Shown: positions 52,592-60,674 of the stretch, piece by piece
Position numbering within the stretch: position 1 is the stretch's first letter
Layout of the letters: each line of letters starts with the position of its first letter
Source: Streptomyces griseoaurantiacus
GTDB lineage: Bacteria > Actinomycetota > Actinomycetes > Streptomycetales > Streptomycetaceae
Assembly (NCBI GenBank): GCA_014656015.1
Contig: BNBP01000003.1
Coordinates: forward strand, 1 to 64,000
Direction of reading: 5' to 3'
Length of the DNA stretch: 64,000 nucleotides
Position numbers and translations under genes: made by a program
Notes under the pieces: model-generated
The model's database searches: none
What the model was told of the DNA's origin: nothing
What the model saw: only the letters and a program-made list of their open reading frames with translations

Positions 52592-52606
52592 CGTTACCGA
52601 GTAACG
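52592..52606 (+). promoter_or_regulatory. Palindromic operator over the -35 of the HelD-like gene
   Basis: CGTTAC-CGA-GTAACG is a perfect 6+6 inverted repeat. The -10 TACGCT (52616-52621) ends 6 nt before ATG 52628, placing the palindrome on the -35 region. The neighbouring TetR protein is the natural candidate to bind here. Confidence 0.62.
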
Positions 52607-52627
52607 GAAATTGGGTACGCTGGGCCC

Positions 52628-54799
52628 ATGCCCTCCGCCGTACCCCCGCCCGTGCCTGCCGCGCCCTCGGTTGCTTCCGCGCCCTCGGTTGCTTCCGCGT
52701 CCTCCGTGTCCTCCGCGTCCTCCGTGTCCTCGGCATCCTCCGCGTCCCTCACGCCCCCCGCCCCCGCCCCCGCTCCACCCGCCCCGCTCCGCGCCGAACG
52801 CGCCCATCACGAGGCCTGCCGCGCCGCGCTCGCCGCGCTGCTCGCCGGCGCGGACGAACAGGTCGTCACGGGGGCGGACGTCTCCGCCTCCGGCGCCGAC
52901 GCGGAAGTCCTCGGCAGACAACTGCGCGGCCGCGCCCGGGACCTGCGGGAACTCCCCGAGGGCCCGCTCTTCTTCGGGCGCCTCGACTTCGCCGAGGACG
53001 CCCCCGGGCACGCCGGGCAGAGCTACCACATCGGCCGGCTCAGGCTCAGCACGGACCCGGCCGCCCCGCCCCTCGTCGTCGACTGGCGCGCACCCGTCTC
53101 GCGCGCCTTCTACCAGGCGAGCGTCGCCGAGCCGCAGGGCGTCGCCGTCCGCCGCCGCTTCGGCTGGGCCCCCGGCAGCCGCGGCGCCTCGGCCGACCTG
53201 ACCGGCTTCGAGGACGAGCCCCTCACCGGCGCCACCGCCCCCGAGGGGCCCGGTCGCCTCCTCACCGCCGAGATCGAACGGCCCCGGCTCGGCCCGATGC
53301 GCGACATCGCCGCCACCATCCAGCCCGAGCAGGACGACCTCGTCCGCGCCGGCCTGTCGACCACCCTGTGCGTCCAGGGTGCCCCCGGCACCGGCAAGAC
53401 GGCCGTCGGACTGCACCGGGCCGCCTACCTCCTCTACACCCACCCGCGGCGCATCCGCCGCGGCGGCCTGCTCGTCCTCGGCCCCCATCGCACCTTCCTC
53501 TCCTACATCTCCGAGGTGCTCCCCGCCCTCGGCGAGACCGGCGTGCGCCAGTCCACGCTCGCCGACGAGATCGCCCGGCACCCGGTCACCGCCGAGGACG
53601 CGTCGCGTGCCGCCGAGGTCAAGCACGACCCCCGGATGGCGGAGGTCCTGCGCCGGGCCCTGTACGCCGGGGTCGACCCGGATGGTGCCGCCGACCTCAC
53701 GGTGCCGGACGGCGCCCACCGCCTGCGCGTGTCCGGCGGGACGCTGCGGCAGATCGTGGCGGCCGTACGGGCAGAGGAACCGCCGTACGCGGTGGGGCGC
53801 GAGCGGGTGCGCACGCGGATCGCGCACCACGTGCGGGAGCGGGCCGAACGGCGGACGGGGCCGCTCGGCGCCGCCTGGCTGCGGCGCGTCGCCCACTGCC
53901 GCCCGGTGGGCGCGTACCTCGACACGGTGTGGCCGCGGGCGCGCCCGGAGGAGGTGCTCGCCGCGCTGCTCGGCGACCGGACGGTGCTCGCCGCGGCGGC
54001 CGAAGGGCTGCTGGACGAGAGTGAACAGCGCGCCCTCGCCTGGGCGCGAGCGCCCCGCTCCCCCCGTTCGGCGCGCTGGTCGGCGGCCGACCTCGTCCTC
54101 CTCGACGAGCTCGCCGGACTGATCGAGCACCCGGAGGGCTACGCCCACGTCGTCGTCGACGAGGCGCAGGACCTCTCGCCGATGGAGTGCCGGGCGATCG
54201 CGCGCAGGGCCGCCTTCGGCTCCCTCACCGTGCTCGGGGACCTCGCGCAGGGCACCACTCCCTGGTCCGCGCGGGACTGGCCGGCCCTCCTCGCCCACCT
54301 GGGTCGGCCCGAGGCCGCCGTGATCCCGCTGACCACCGGGTTCCGGGTGCCGGAGGCCGTCCTCGGCCTGGCCAACCGGCTGCTGGACCGGCTCGACGTG
54401 GACGTGCCGCGGGCCCGGTCGCTGCGCCGGGACGGCGAACTGACCGTCCGGCACGTGCGGCACCCGGAGGAGCTGGACGGCGCGGTCGTCGAGGCGGTCA
54501 GGAGGGCGCTCACGCACGAGGGGTCGGTCGGTGTGATCACCGTCGATCGTGACGCCGAGCGGGTGCGCGGGGTCCTCGGCGCCGCGGGCATCGGGGCGGC
54601 CGGTCCGGAACAACCGGCCGCCCCCGTCGTGGTGGTGCCGGCGGGTGCGGTGAAGGGGCTGGAGTACGACCACGTCGTCGCCGTGGAACCGGCGGCGATC
54701 GCCGAGGCCGAACCGCGCGGCCCGCACCGCCTCTACGTCGTCCTCACCCGCGCCGTCTCCCGGCTGGACGTGCTGCACAGCCGACCGCTGCCGTGGTGA
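52628..54799 (+). CDS. HelD/HelR-type RNA polymerase recycling ATPase
   Basis: 723 residues. A Ser/Ala-rich repetitive tail (SVASAPSVASASSVSSASSV, residues 14-40) precedes the HelD core: GQSYHIGRLRLS and LVVDWRAPVSRAFYQASVAE, then UvrD-like helicase motifs with Walker A QGAPGTGKTAVGLHRAAYLL, Walker B HVVVDEAQDLSPMECRA, and GDLAQGTTPWS. The usual 'TFRVPEAVL' and 'GLEYDHVV' motifs are present. Such proteins pry stalled RNA polymerase off DNA; the HelR branch displaces rifamycins. The rifamycin-associated element was not seen upstream. Probable leaderless start at 52628. Confidence 0.88.
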   Translation: MPSAVPPPVPAAPSVASAPSVASASSVSSASSVSSASSASLTPPAPAPAPPAPLRAERAHHEACRAALAALLAGADEQVVTGADVSASGADAEVLGRQLRGRARDLRELPEGPLFFGRLDFAEDAPGHAGQSYHIGRLRLSTDPAAPPLVVDWRAPVSRAFYQASVAEPQGVAVRRRFGWAPGSRGASADLTGFEDEPLTGATAPEGPGRLLTAEIERPRLGPMRDIAATIQPEQDDLVRAGLSTTLCVQGAPGTGKTAVGLHRAAYLLYTHPRRIRRGGLLVLGPHRTFLSYISEVLPALGETGVRQSTLADEIARHPVTAEDASRAAEVKHDPRMAEVLRRALYAGVDPDGAADLTVPDGAHRLRVSGGTLRQIVAAVRAEEPPYAVGRERVRTRIAHHVRERAERRTGPLGAAWLRRVAHCRPVGAYLDTVWPRARPEEVLAALLGDRTVLAAAAEGLLDESEQRALAWARAPRSPRSARWSAADLVLLDELAGLIEHPEGYAHVVVDEAQDLSPMECRAIARRAAFGSLTVLGDLAQGTTPWSARDWPALLAHLGRPEAAVIPLTTGFRVPEAVLGLANRLLDRLDVDVPRARSLRRDGELTVRHVRHPEELDGAVVEAVRRALTHEGSVGVITVDRDAERVRGVLGAAGIGAAGPEQPAAPVVVVPAGAVKGLEYDHVVAVEPAAIAEAEPRGPHRLYVVLTRAVSRLDVLHSRPLPW

Positions 54800-54817
54800 C
54801 CCGGCCCGCCCGTTCCC

Positions 54818-55852
54818 CTACCAGTGCGAACCGCCCGCCCCGGTCGGGAGCGTGGCCCGTGCCGGGAAGACCCGCCGCTGGTCGTAGCCGTGCTCCCGTC
54901 CCTCCGCGGCCGGCCTGCTGCGCGGGGAGCGCACCAGCACCCGCTTGAGCCAGCGGTCCGTGCCGTCGTAGCGGGGGCGGAAGGAGAGCCGCCCGTGCAC
55001 CAGGGTGTCGTTGTCGATGACGAGCAGGTCGCCCGGGGACAGCGGCACGACGAAGCCCTGCTCCTCGAAGGCGGCGCCGAGGCGTTCGTGCGCGGAGACG
55101 AAGTCCTTGTCGTCGGTGAGATACCGCGTGTACGAGGGGTCGTAGCGCACGCAGAGCCCGTCCGGCCGGTCCCACAGCGTCGCCATCCCGACCGGCTCGG
55201 CCGGTTCCGCGCTCCCGTCGCCGTAGGCGTAGCTGTCGTCCGGCTCTATCGCGAGCAGCGGCCGGCGCAGTTGTGCGACATCGTCGGGGTCGAGGTCGAG
55301 ATCGCGCACGGAGGCGAGCCTGCTGCCGATCCCGTCCGGATTGCGCACGCACGCGAGCAGGAGGTAGTCGGCGCGCTGGGGATGGAACCCGTCCTCGGTG
55401 TGCCAGACGAGCGGCACCGCGCTGCTCGCGCCCACCTGGAGGTGCTCGAAGCCCTTGCTCGGCACGATGTCGTGCACCAGGCGCCCCTCCTGCTGCTCGC
55501 TCCAGCCGAAGACGGAACCGAGTGTCTCCGCGACGAGAGCCAGGGAGATCTCGAAGGGCGCGGTGGCGTCCGGGTCGTTCCGCGACCAGTGCGACGGGGT
55601 GGCGCCGAGGTCGAGGAGGCCCCCGAAGAGCCCCTCGACCACCCGGAAGCCCCGGGCCGGGTCGGGCGGCAGGACCGTCTCGCGCAGGGCCCGTCGCAGG
55701 GGTCCGCACGACAGCCACTCGGGGCGGCTCAGGACGGTCTGGCCGGTGGCGCCGGCAGCCACGCGCTCGCGTGCCGCCTCCTCGAGAAGTGCCCTGGCCT
55801 CGCCGGGGGCTTGATCGGTGGTGACGTGATCGGTGGGGGTCTGGCCGAGCAT
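54818..55852 (-). CDS. Fe(II)/2-oxoglutarate dioxygenase, arginine beta-hydroxylase-like
   Basis: 344 residues of the clavaminate synthase-like family (VioC/OrfP/AsnO group). The iron triad is visible: His and Glu in VWHTEDGFHP and the distal His in TLVHGRLSF. The 2-oxoglutarate Arg lies in DRWLKRVLVRS. LRRPLLAIEPDDSYAYGDG covers the substrate lid. The preferred substrate is probably free arginine or a related amino acid. ATG 55852 follows GGAAGGA at 7 nt. It is 134 bp behind a DMT transporter gene on the same strand. Confidence 0.83.
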   Translation of the reverse strand: MLGQTPTDHVTTDQAPGEARALLEEAARERVAAGATGQTVLSRPEWLSCGPLRRALRETVLPPDPARGFRVVEGLFGGLLDLGATPSHWSRNDPDATAPFEISLALVAETLGSVFGWSEQQEGRLVHDIVPSKGFEHLQVGASSAVPLVWHTEDGFHPQRADYLLLACVRNPDGIGSRLASVRDLDLDPDDVAQLRRPLLAIEPDDSYAYGDGSAEPAEPVGMATLWDRPDGLCVRYDPSYTRYLTDDKDFVSAHERLGAAFEEQGFVVPLSPGDLLVIDNDTLVHGRLSFRPRYDGTDRWLKRVLVRSPRSRPAAEGREHGYDQRRVFPARATLPTGAGGSHW

Positions 55853-55986
55853 GAGGGTGTCCTTCCGGGGGCGGTGCGCACGCGGGGGCATGCGTGGGCG
55901 TGCGGGGTGAAAGGGAGTGGGGGCGGAGGGGAGTGGGGGGAGGGCGTGCGGGAGACGGGGGCGCGGGGAGGCGGCGCCCGGCGCCT

Positions 55987-56994
55987 CTACGGGGTGCTGC
56001 TCGGGGCGAGGCGGGGCACGGCGGCGGGCTCCGTCCGCCTGTCGGTGCCGGTGTCGGTGCCGGTGTCGGTGCCGGTGCCGGTGCTGGTGCCGGTGCGTGG
56101 GCCGGTGGCCGAGGTGCTGCGGAGTTCGACCAGGAGCATGGCCAGCAGGACCAGCAGACTGCCGATCACCTGCCGGGCGGAGAGGACGTCACCGGCGAAC
56201 ACCCCCACCAGGGCGGCGAAGGCGGGTTCCAGGGTCAGGACGACCGCTACCCGCACGGGGCTGAGTCTGGTCTGTGCCCAGGTCTGGACGACCAGAGCGG
56301 CGGCCGTGGCGAACACCCCGGTCCACACCACGCCGAACCAGGCGGCCCGGTCGGGCGGGAGGAGGCTGAGCCCTCCGGGCAGTGCCGCGAGGGACGCAGC
56401 GACGGCCACGGTCGCCATCTGGGCGAAGGCGAGCGCGTAGGGGTCCCGTCCCGCCGCCCAGGTGTCGGTGCCGAGGATCTGCAGGGCGATGCCCAGGGCG
56501 CAGCCCAGGGTCAGGAGTTCACCCGTGCCGACACGGAGGCCGTTGAGGGTGAGCAGCGCGAGTCCGGCGAACGCGAGGCCGGTCCCCGCCCAGGCGGCCG
56601 GCGTGACGCGCCGGCGCAGTACGAGTGCGGCCAGCAGCGGAGTGAACACCACGAACATTCCGGTGACGAAAGCGGAGATTGTCGCGGAGGTGTGCCGCAG
56701 GCCGAATACCTGCAAGGTGTAGGCCGTACCGAGAGCAATGCCGAGAGCGGCTCCCCCGGCCCAGCCTGCGCGGTCGAGCGACATTATTCTGCGCGGTCGC
56801 AAGGCCGCCAGAACCAGCGCGCCCACCGTGAAACGCGCGGCCATGAAATCGAGAACCGGCATGGTGTCGGTCGCGTCCTGAATGACGAGGAAGGTCGACC
56901 CCCACACCGCGGTCACGCCCACGAGCAGTGCCACGGCCACCAGGCCCTGTCTGTTCCGGTGGGGCGGGAACAGTGGGTGCCTCGCGGCCGTCAT
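55987..56994 (-). CDS. EamA/DMT-family exporter
   Basis: 335 residues with ten membrane helices as two EamA repeats (VAVALLVGVTAVWGSTFLVI; ALGIALQILGTDTWAAG; LTLEPAFAALVGVFAGDVLS). The C-terminal tail is made of GTDTGTD units from a 12-bp DNA repeat (56041-56076). DMT carriers often export amino acids or their derivatives, which fits a role with the downstream amino-acid hydroxylase. ATG 56994 is used; an upstream in-frame ATG at 57102 has no ribosome site. Confidence 0.83.
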   Translation of the reverse strand: MTAARHPLFPPHRNRQGLVAVALLVGVTAVWGSTFLVIQDATDTMPVLDFMAARFTVGALVLAALRPRRIMSLDRAGWAGGAALGIALGTAYTLQVFGLRHTSATISAFVTGMFVVFTPLLAALVLRRRVTPAAWAGTGLAFAGLALLTLNGLRVGTGELLTLGCALGIALQILGTDTWAAGRDPYALAFAQMATVAVAASLAALPGGLSLLPPDRAAWFGVVWTGVFATAAALVVQTWAQTRLSPVRVAVVLTLEPAFAALVGVFAGDVLSARQVIGSLLVLLAMLLVELRSTSATGPRTGTSTGTGTDTGTDTGTDRRTEPAAVPRLAPSSTP

Positions 56995-57025
56995 CTCGCT
57001 CGCGGGCCGGAATAAGGAGGTTCCG

Positions 57026-57232
57026 GTGCTGTTTTCGGGGCGAAAAGCGCTGGGTAAGCCGCGATGCGCACGGCGAACAGTACTGCGATCGTCCTTGGGC
57101 ATGGTTCATGACCCCCAGCCGATGGAGAGTGCAGGCGGTGTCGAGTTCCATGAGACACCCGCGATCCTTCGAATTGCTTTTCCTCCGGGAGAACTTGAGC
57201 AAGTTCAGAGGTCCGGGGCGAAGCAACGATGA
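57026..57232 (+). CDS. Possible small ORF (68 aa) with strong ribosome site
   Basis: AAGGAGG (57014-57020) lies 5 nt before GTG 57026, opening a 68-codon frame (VLFSGRKALGKPRCARRTVL ... ELEQVQRSGAKQR). Third-position GC is low for this genome, so the frame may be fortuitous. The stretch 56995-57350 is lower in GC than its surroundings and carries the promoters of the divergent EamA and sigma-factor genes. No family recognised. Confidence 0.25.
   Translation: MLFSGRKALGKPRCARRTVLRSSLGMVHDPQPMESAGGVEFHETPAILRIAFPPGELEQVQRSGAKQR
57191..57206. promoter_or_regulatory. Palindrome upstream of the ECF sigma gene
   Basis: GAACTTG-AG-CAAGTTC is a perfect 7+7 inverted repeat, in the divergent region between the EamA and sigma-factor genes. 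It may be an operator for either unit. Confidence 0.45.
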
Positions 57233-57254
57233 ACCGCCGAATTGTCTGTGTTGT

Positions 57255-57299
<45 letters not shown>

Positions 57300-57350
57300 G
57301 GTGCCGCCGGTGCCGCCGGTCGTGCCGGTCCCGGAAGGGCGGGCGGAGTG

Positions 57351-58094
57351 ATGCCGAGGGGCGATGTGACGCAGGACACGGGAACTCGGGCGCGTGGGAC
57401 GGCAGTCCAGGACGTGACCACAGATATGCGAAGCCGTGTGCGCGCCGGGGACCCGGACGCCTTCGCGGAACTCTTCGACGAGTGCGCCCGGGCCGTGTAC
57501 AACCACGCCTTCCGGCTGACCGCCGACTGGTCCGCGGCTGAGGACGTCATGTCCGCGACGTTCATGGAGGCGTGGCGCCGCCGTGCGTCCGTCGACGCCG
57601 AAGGGGGCTCGCTGCGGCCGTGGTTGCTGGGCATCGCGACCAACGTGGCCCGCTCCCAGTACCGCAGCAACCGCCGGTACCGGAACGCCGCCGAGGCGGT
57701 GGCCGCCGAGGGCGCGGCCCGGGAACGGGTCGAGGACCACGCCGAGGAGACGGCCGCACGGCTCGACGACCGGCGCCGGATCGCCGCCACTCTCACCGCC
57801 CTCAGCCTGCTGAAACGCCCCGAACGCGAGGTGCTGACGCTGTGCCTGTGGGAGGGCATGGAGTACGCCGACGCCGCCAGGGTCCTCGGCATCCCCCTCG
57901 GCACCGTCCGTTCCCGGCTCTCCCGCGCCCGCCGCAGGCTGCGCAAGCTCGCCGACGCGCAACTGCTCAAGGACGGGGGCCCGGACGGCGGCCCGGAGAA
58001 ATTTCGTGGCGAACGGGAACTCACCGCCACGAAACGGCAGACAACAGGTGATCGCGGATACGTGATCCGGTCCGCACAGGAAGGACACCGATGA
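57351..58094 (+). CDS. ECF-type RNA polymerase sigma factor
   Basis: About 247 residues. Region 2 is DPDAFAELFDECARAVYNHA, DWSAAEDVMSATFMEAWRRR; region 4 is LKRPEREVLTLCLWEGMEYA, GIPLGTVRSRLSRARRRLRK. An extra C-terminal 40 residues extend beyond region 4. ATG 57351 is chosen, with GCGGAG just upstream; GTG 57366 and ATG 57426 are possible shorter starts. The stop overlaps the next gene (ATGA), which encodes its likely membrane partner. Confidence 0.87.
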   Translation: MPRGDVTQDTGTRARGTAVQDVTTDMRSRVRAGDPDAFAELFDECARAVYNHAFRLTADWSAAEDVMSATFMEAWRRRASVDAEGGSLRPWLLGIATNVARSQYRSNRRYRNAAEAVAAEGAARERVEDHAEETAARLDDRRRIAATLTALSLLKRPEREVLTLCLWEGMEYADAARVLGIPLGTVRSRLSRARRRLRKLADAQLLKDGGPDGGPEKFRGERELTATKRQTTGDRGYVIRSAQEGHR

Positions 58095-59176
58095 ACGCCA
58101 AGCCCTCCCAGCCGCACCCGGCTGAGTGGACGGAGACGCAGGGCCTCCTGCCCTCCGCTCCGCGAGACCTGCCGGCGGGCCGTCACCAGTTCCACAAGGA
58201 GCAGATGATGACCCAGATCCACGAGGACCTCCGCACGTCCGCCGCCGCCACCGACGACCGTCGTCCGGTCGCCGTCCCCCGGCACCGCAACCCGTTCCTG
58301 CGCCGCGTCGTCCTGGTGCCCGCGGCGGCCCTCGCGCTCTCGGGCGCGGTCGTCACCACCGTCGTCGTGTCCGGCGGCGACGGAGACGGCGGCAGGACCC
58401 CGCTGGCCACCGGGCCCGCGCTCACCACCACGGTGGGCACGGCCGACACCCAGGGCGCCCCCCGGCTGCTCGACCGGATCTCCCTCGCCGCCGCCGAGGT
58501 CTCCGAACCGGCGCCGCACGCCGGCCAGTACGTCTACATCGCCTCCAAGGTCGCCGACACCTACCCCAAGACGGTCGACGACAAGACCACGGTCGTCAGC
58601 GAGAAGCTGCACACCCGCCAGGTCTGGAACTCCCTGGACGGCAAGGACGGCTGGCTGATCGAGCCGGGCGAGACCAGCGACAAGGGCATGACCCTCTCCA
58701 GTGACATCCCGGTGAGCTCCGCCTACAACGACCTGGCGGCGCTCCCCACCAACCCCGACGCGCTGCTCCGCCGCATCTACCGGGACTCGGACGCCGAACG
58801 GGACAAGGAGGTCCCCCGCGACCAGGCGGCCTTCGTCGCCATCGGCGACCTGCTCACCGAGAGCTACCCGCCGGCCCGCCTCGCCGCCGCCCTCTACAAG
58901 GCCGCGGCCAAGATCCCGGGGGTCGTGGCGGTGGACGACGCGGTCGACGCGGTGGGCCGCCACGGGGTGGCCATCGCCCGGCAGAACGACACCGACGGCG
59001 AGCGCACCGAGTGGATCTTCGACAAGAAGACCCTCAGCTTCCTCGGCGAACGCAACGTCGTCGTCGAGAAGACCCCGGACAGCCCCTTCGAGGTCGGCAC
59101 CGTCACCTTCACCAGCGCGATCACCCAGCGCGCGGTGGTCGACGCCAACAAGCAGGTCCCGAGCCAGGCCGGCTGA
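58091..59176 (+). CDS. CU044_5270-family membrane protein, sigma-factor partner
   Basis: 361 residues: a hydrophilic N-terminal about 75 (DLPAGRHQFHKEQMMTQIHE), one TM helix (RVVLVPAAALALSGAVVTTV) and a large extracellular domain (GQYVYIASKVADTYPKTVDD, LHTRQVWNSLDGKDGWLIEP). Proteins of this family are regularly coupled to ECF sigma genes in actinobacteria, and an anti-sigma function through the N-terminal part is likely. ATG 58091 overlaps the sigma stop by 4 bp. Confidence 0.83.
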   Translation: MNAKPSQPHPAEWTETQGLLPSAPRDLPAGRHQFHKEQMMTQIHEDLRTSAAATDDRRPVAVPRHRNPFLRRVVLVPAAALALSGAVVTTVVVSGGDGDGGRTPLATGPALTTTVGTADTQGAPRLLDRISLAAAEVSEPAPHAGQYVYIASKVADTYPKTVDDKTTVVSEKLHTRQVWNSLDGKDGWLIEPGETSDKGMTLSSDIPVSSAYNDLAALPTNPDALLRRIYRDSDAERDKEVPRDQAAFVAIGDLLTESYPPARLAAALYKAAAKIPGVVAVDDAVDAVGRHGVAIARQNDTDGERTEWIFDKKTLSFLGERNVVVEKTPDSPFEVGTVTFTSAITQRAVVDANKQVPSQAG

Positions 59177-59198
59177 CCACCCCGGCACCCACGGCCGG

Positions 59199-59228
59199 GC
59201 CCCGCCTCCGCACGGGGGGAGGCGGGGC
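59199..59228 (+). terminator. Terminator of the sigma-factor operon
   Basis: GCCCCGCCTCC and GGAGGCGGGGC form a perfect 11-bp stem with an 8-nt loop, 22 bp after the stop. Confidence 0.8.
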
Positions 59229-59235
59229 TCGACCC

Positions 59236-59300
59236 GGTGGCCGTCACCGGGTGGCCGTCACCGGGTGGCCGTCACCGGGTGGCCGTCACCGGGTGGCCGT
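59236..59300. repeat. 14-bp tandem repeat GGTGGCCGTCACCG x 4.6
   Basis: Four perfect copies plus nine bases. Each unit is itself an inverted repeat (GGTG...CACC), so the array could fold into several alternative hairpins. It lies between the converging sigma-operon and TmrB-like genes. Confidence 0.9.
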
Positions 59301-59323
59301 ACGCGTCCTCGGCCCTCACCCCT

Positions 59324-59848
59324 CTACCCCCTCGCGACGGCCTCCGCGATCCGCCGGGCGGCCTGGGCGGGGGTGAGGCGCGTGGTGTCGACGACCTCGG
59401 CCTCCTGGTGCAGCCAGGTGCGGGCCGCCTCGGCGTAGGGCTCGACGTAGGCGAGACGGAACTCCGAGGGGCCGAGGACGGTGTCCTCCTCGATGCGTCG
59501 CAGGAGCGTGTCCCGGTCGGCGTGCAGAACGAAGTGGCGCACCGGAATCGCGTGCTCGGCGAGGCCCGCGCCGATCTCCCGCCAGTACCGCTCGACCAGG
59601 ACGGTCATGGGCATCACCAGGGTGCCGCCGGTGTATTCGAGCACCCGCCGGGCGGTCTCCACCACGAGCGGCCGCCACGGCGGCCAGTCCTGGAAGTTGC
59701 CCGTCCAGGGCAGCCCCGGCTCGATGTCCATGAGTGTCTCGCCGACCTTCTCGGCATCCAGCACCCGCGAACCCGGGACCAATCGCCGCACGAGGGCACC
59801 CGTCGTCGTCTTGCCCACCCCGTGCGTGCCGTTCAACCAGACGATCAT
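59324..59848 (-). CDS. TmrB-like P-loop ATPase
   Basis: 174 residues: MIVWLNGTHGVGKTTTGALV (Walker A), DWPPWRPLVVETARRVLEYT, GGTLVMPMTVLVERYWREIG, HFVLHADRDTLLRRIEED. The order and wording of these motifs parallel the tunicamycin-resistance ATP-binding protein TmrB of Bacillus. It is a small kinase-like protein that may confer tunicamycin tolerance or phosphorylate an unknown compound. ATG 59848 is 8 nt after TAGCCT. Confidence 0.78.
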   Translation of the reverse strand: MIVWLNGTHGVGKTTTGALVRRLVPGSRVLDAEKVGETLMDIEPGLPWTGNFQDWPPWRPLVVETARRVLEYTGGTLVMPMTVLVERYWREIGAGLAEHAIPVRHFVLHADRDTLLRRIEEDTVLGPSEFRLAYVEPYAEAARTWLHQEAEVVDTTRLTPAQAARRIAEAVARG

Positions 59849-59951
59849 GCCGGCCCAGGCTAGCCCGGGCGGGTCACGGCCTCGACGCGGCCTGGGAGCG
59901 GGTGAAGCGGAGACCGTCGCCCCCATGGTGAGGAGCCCAGTGGCGTGGCGC

Positions 59952-59979
59952 ACTTTTGCAAGCGGGTGCTTGCAAAAGT
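59952..59979. promoter_or_regulatory. 28-bp palindromic operator upstream of the XRE gene
   Basis: ACTTTTGCAAGC (59952-59963) and GCTTGCAAAAGT (59968-59979) are perfect 12-bp inverted copies around GGGT. The site is AT-rich against its surroundings, 27 bp before the XRE start and 103 bp before the divergent TmrB-like start. Confidence 0.75.
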
Positions 59980-60005
59980 TAGCGAGGGTGGGGCATGGTG
60001 GAGGC

Positions 60006-60584
60006 ATGGCAACGCTCAATGTCGGCAATCTCGGTGAGTACCTGCGTGAGCAGCGGCGAAACGCGCAGCTGTCGCTCAGGCAGCTCGCCGACGCCGCCGG
60101 CGTGTCCAATCCGTACCTGAGCCAGATCGAGCGTGGGCTGCGCAAGCCGAGCGCGGACGTGCTGCAGCAGGTCGCCAAGGCGCTGCGGATCTCCGCCGAG
60201 ACGCTGTACGTGCGGGCCGGGATCCTCGACGCCGAGCGTGACCGCGTCGAGGTCGAGACCCGGGCCGCGCTGCTCGCCGATCCCACGCTCACCGAGCGCC
60301 AGAAGCAGGTGCTGCTCCAGATCTACGAGTCCTTCCGCAAGGAGAACGGACACGGGAACGGATACGAGAGCGGGCTGGAGAACGTGCCCGGTGACGCCGG
60401 GACGGGCGGCGCGGCGGCGACGGTCGCCGTGGACGCGGACGGTACAAAGGGTGCGCCGGGCGCACCCGATGCGTTCCGTCCGTCCGAGGCCGAGGCCGCC
60501 CCGGACGGCGGCACCGGCACCGGCACCGTGAACGGCTCGCGCACGGCCGGCGGCGACGCCGGACCGCGGCGTACGGCCGGCTGA
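60006..60584 (+). CDS. XRE-family regulator, Rv0474-like
   Basis: 192 residues: a clean HTH_3 domain (LGEYLREQRRNAQLSLRQLA, SNPYLSQIERGLRKPSADVL, residues 8-70) and a disordered Gly/Ala/Asp tail. The order XRE, HbhA-like, DUF2516 matches Rv0474-hbhA-Rv0476 of mycobacteria, where the XRE protein precedes the adhesin gene. The palindrome at 59952-59979 is probably its own operator. ATG 60006 follows GTGGAGG. Confidence 0.87.
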   Translation: MATLNVGNLGEYLREQRRNAQLSLRQLADAAGVSNPYLSQIERGLRKPSADVLQQVAKALRISAETLYVRAGILDAERDRVEVETRAALLADPTLTERQKQVLLQIYESFRKENGHGNGYESGLENVPGDAGTGGAAATVAVDADGTKGAPGAPDAFRPSEAEAAPDGGTGTGTVNGSRTAGGDAGPRRTAG

Positions 60585-60674
60585 ACCCCGGCCGCGCCCA
60601 CCGGACGGGCAGCCGGACGGGTGCCGCGGTCACCACAAACCCTCAGCAGACAGCAATCCGGGAGGACCATCGTC

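Noticed and set aside
52540..52627. Rifamycin-associated element upstream of the HelD/HelR-like gene
   Set aside because: The expected GGGGCTTGC/GCAAGCCCC palindrome is absent; the palindrome present (CGTTAC/GTAACG) is different.
52181..54778. 865-codon minus-strand frame opposite the HelD-like gene
   Set aside because: A mirror of a well-supported helicase-like protein, with no ribosome site or recognisable motif.
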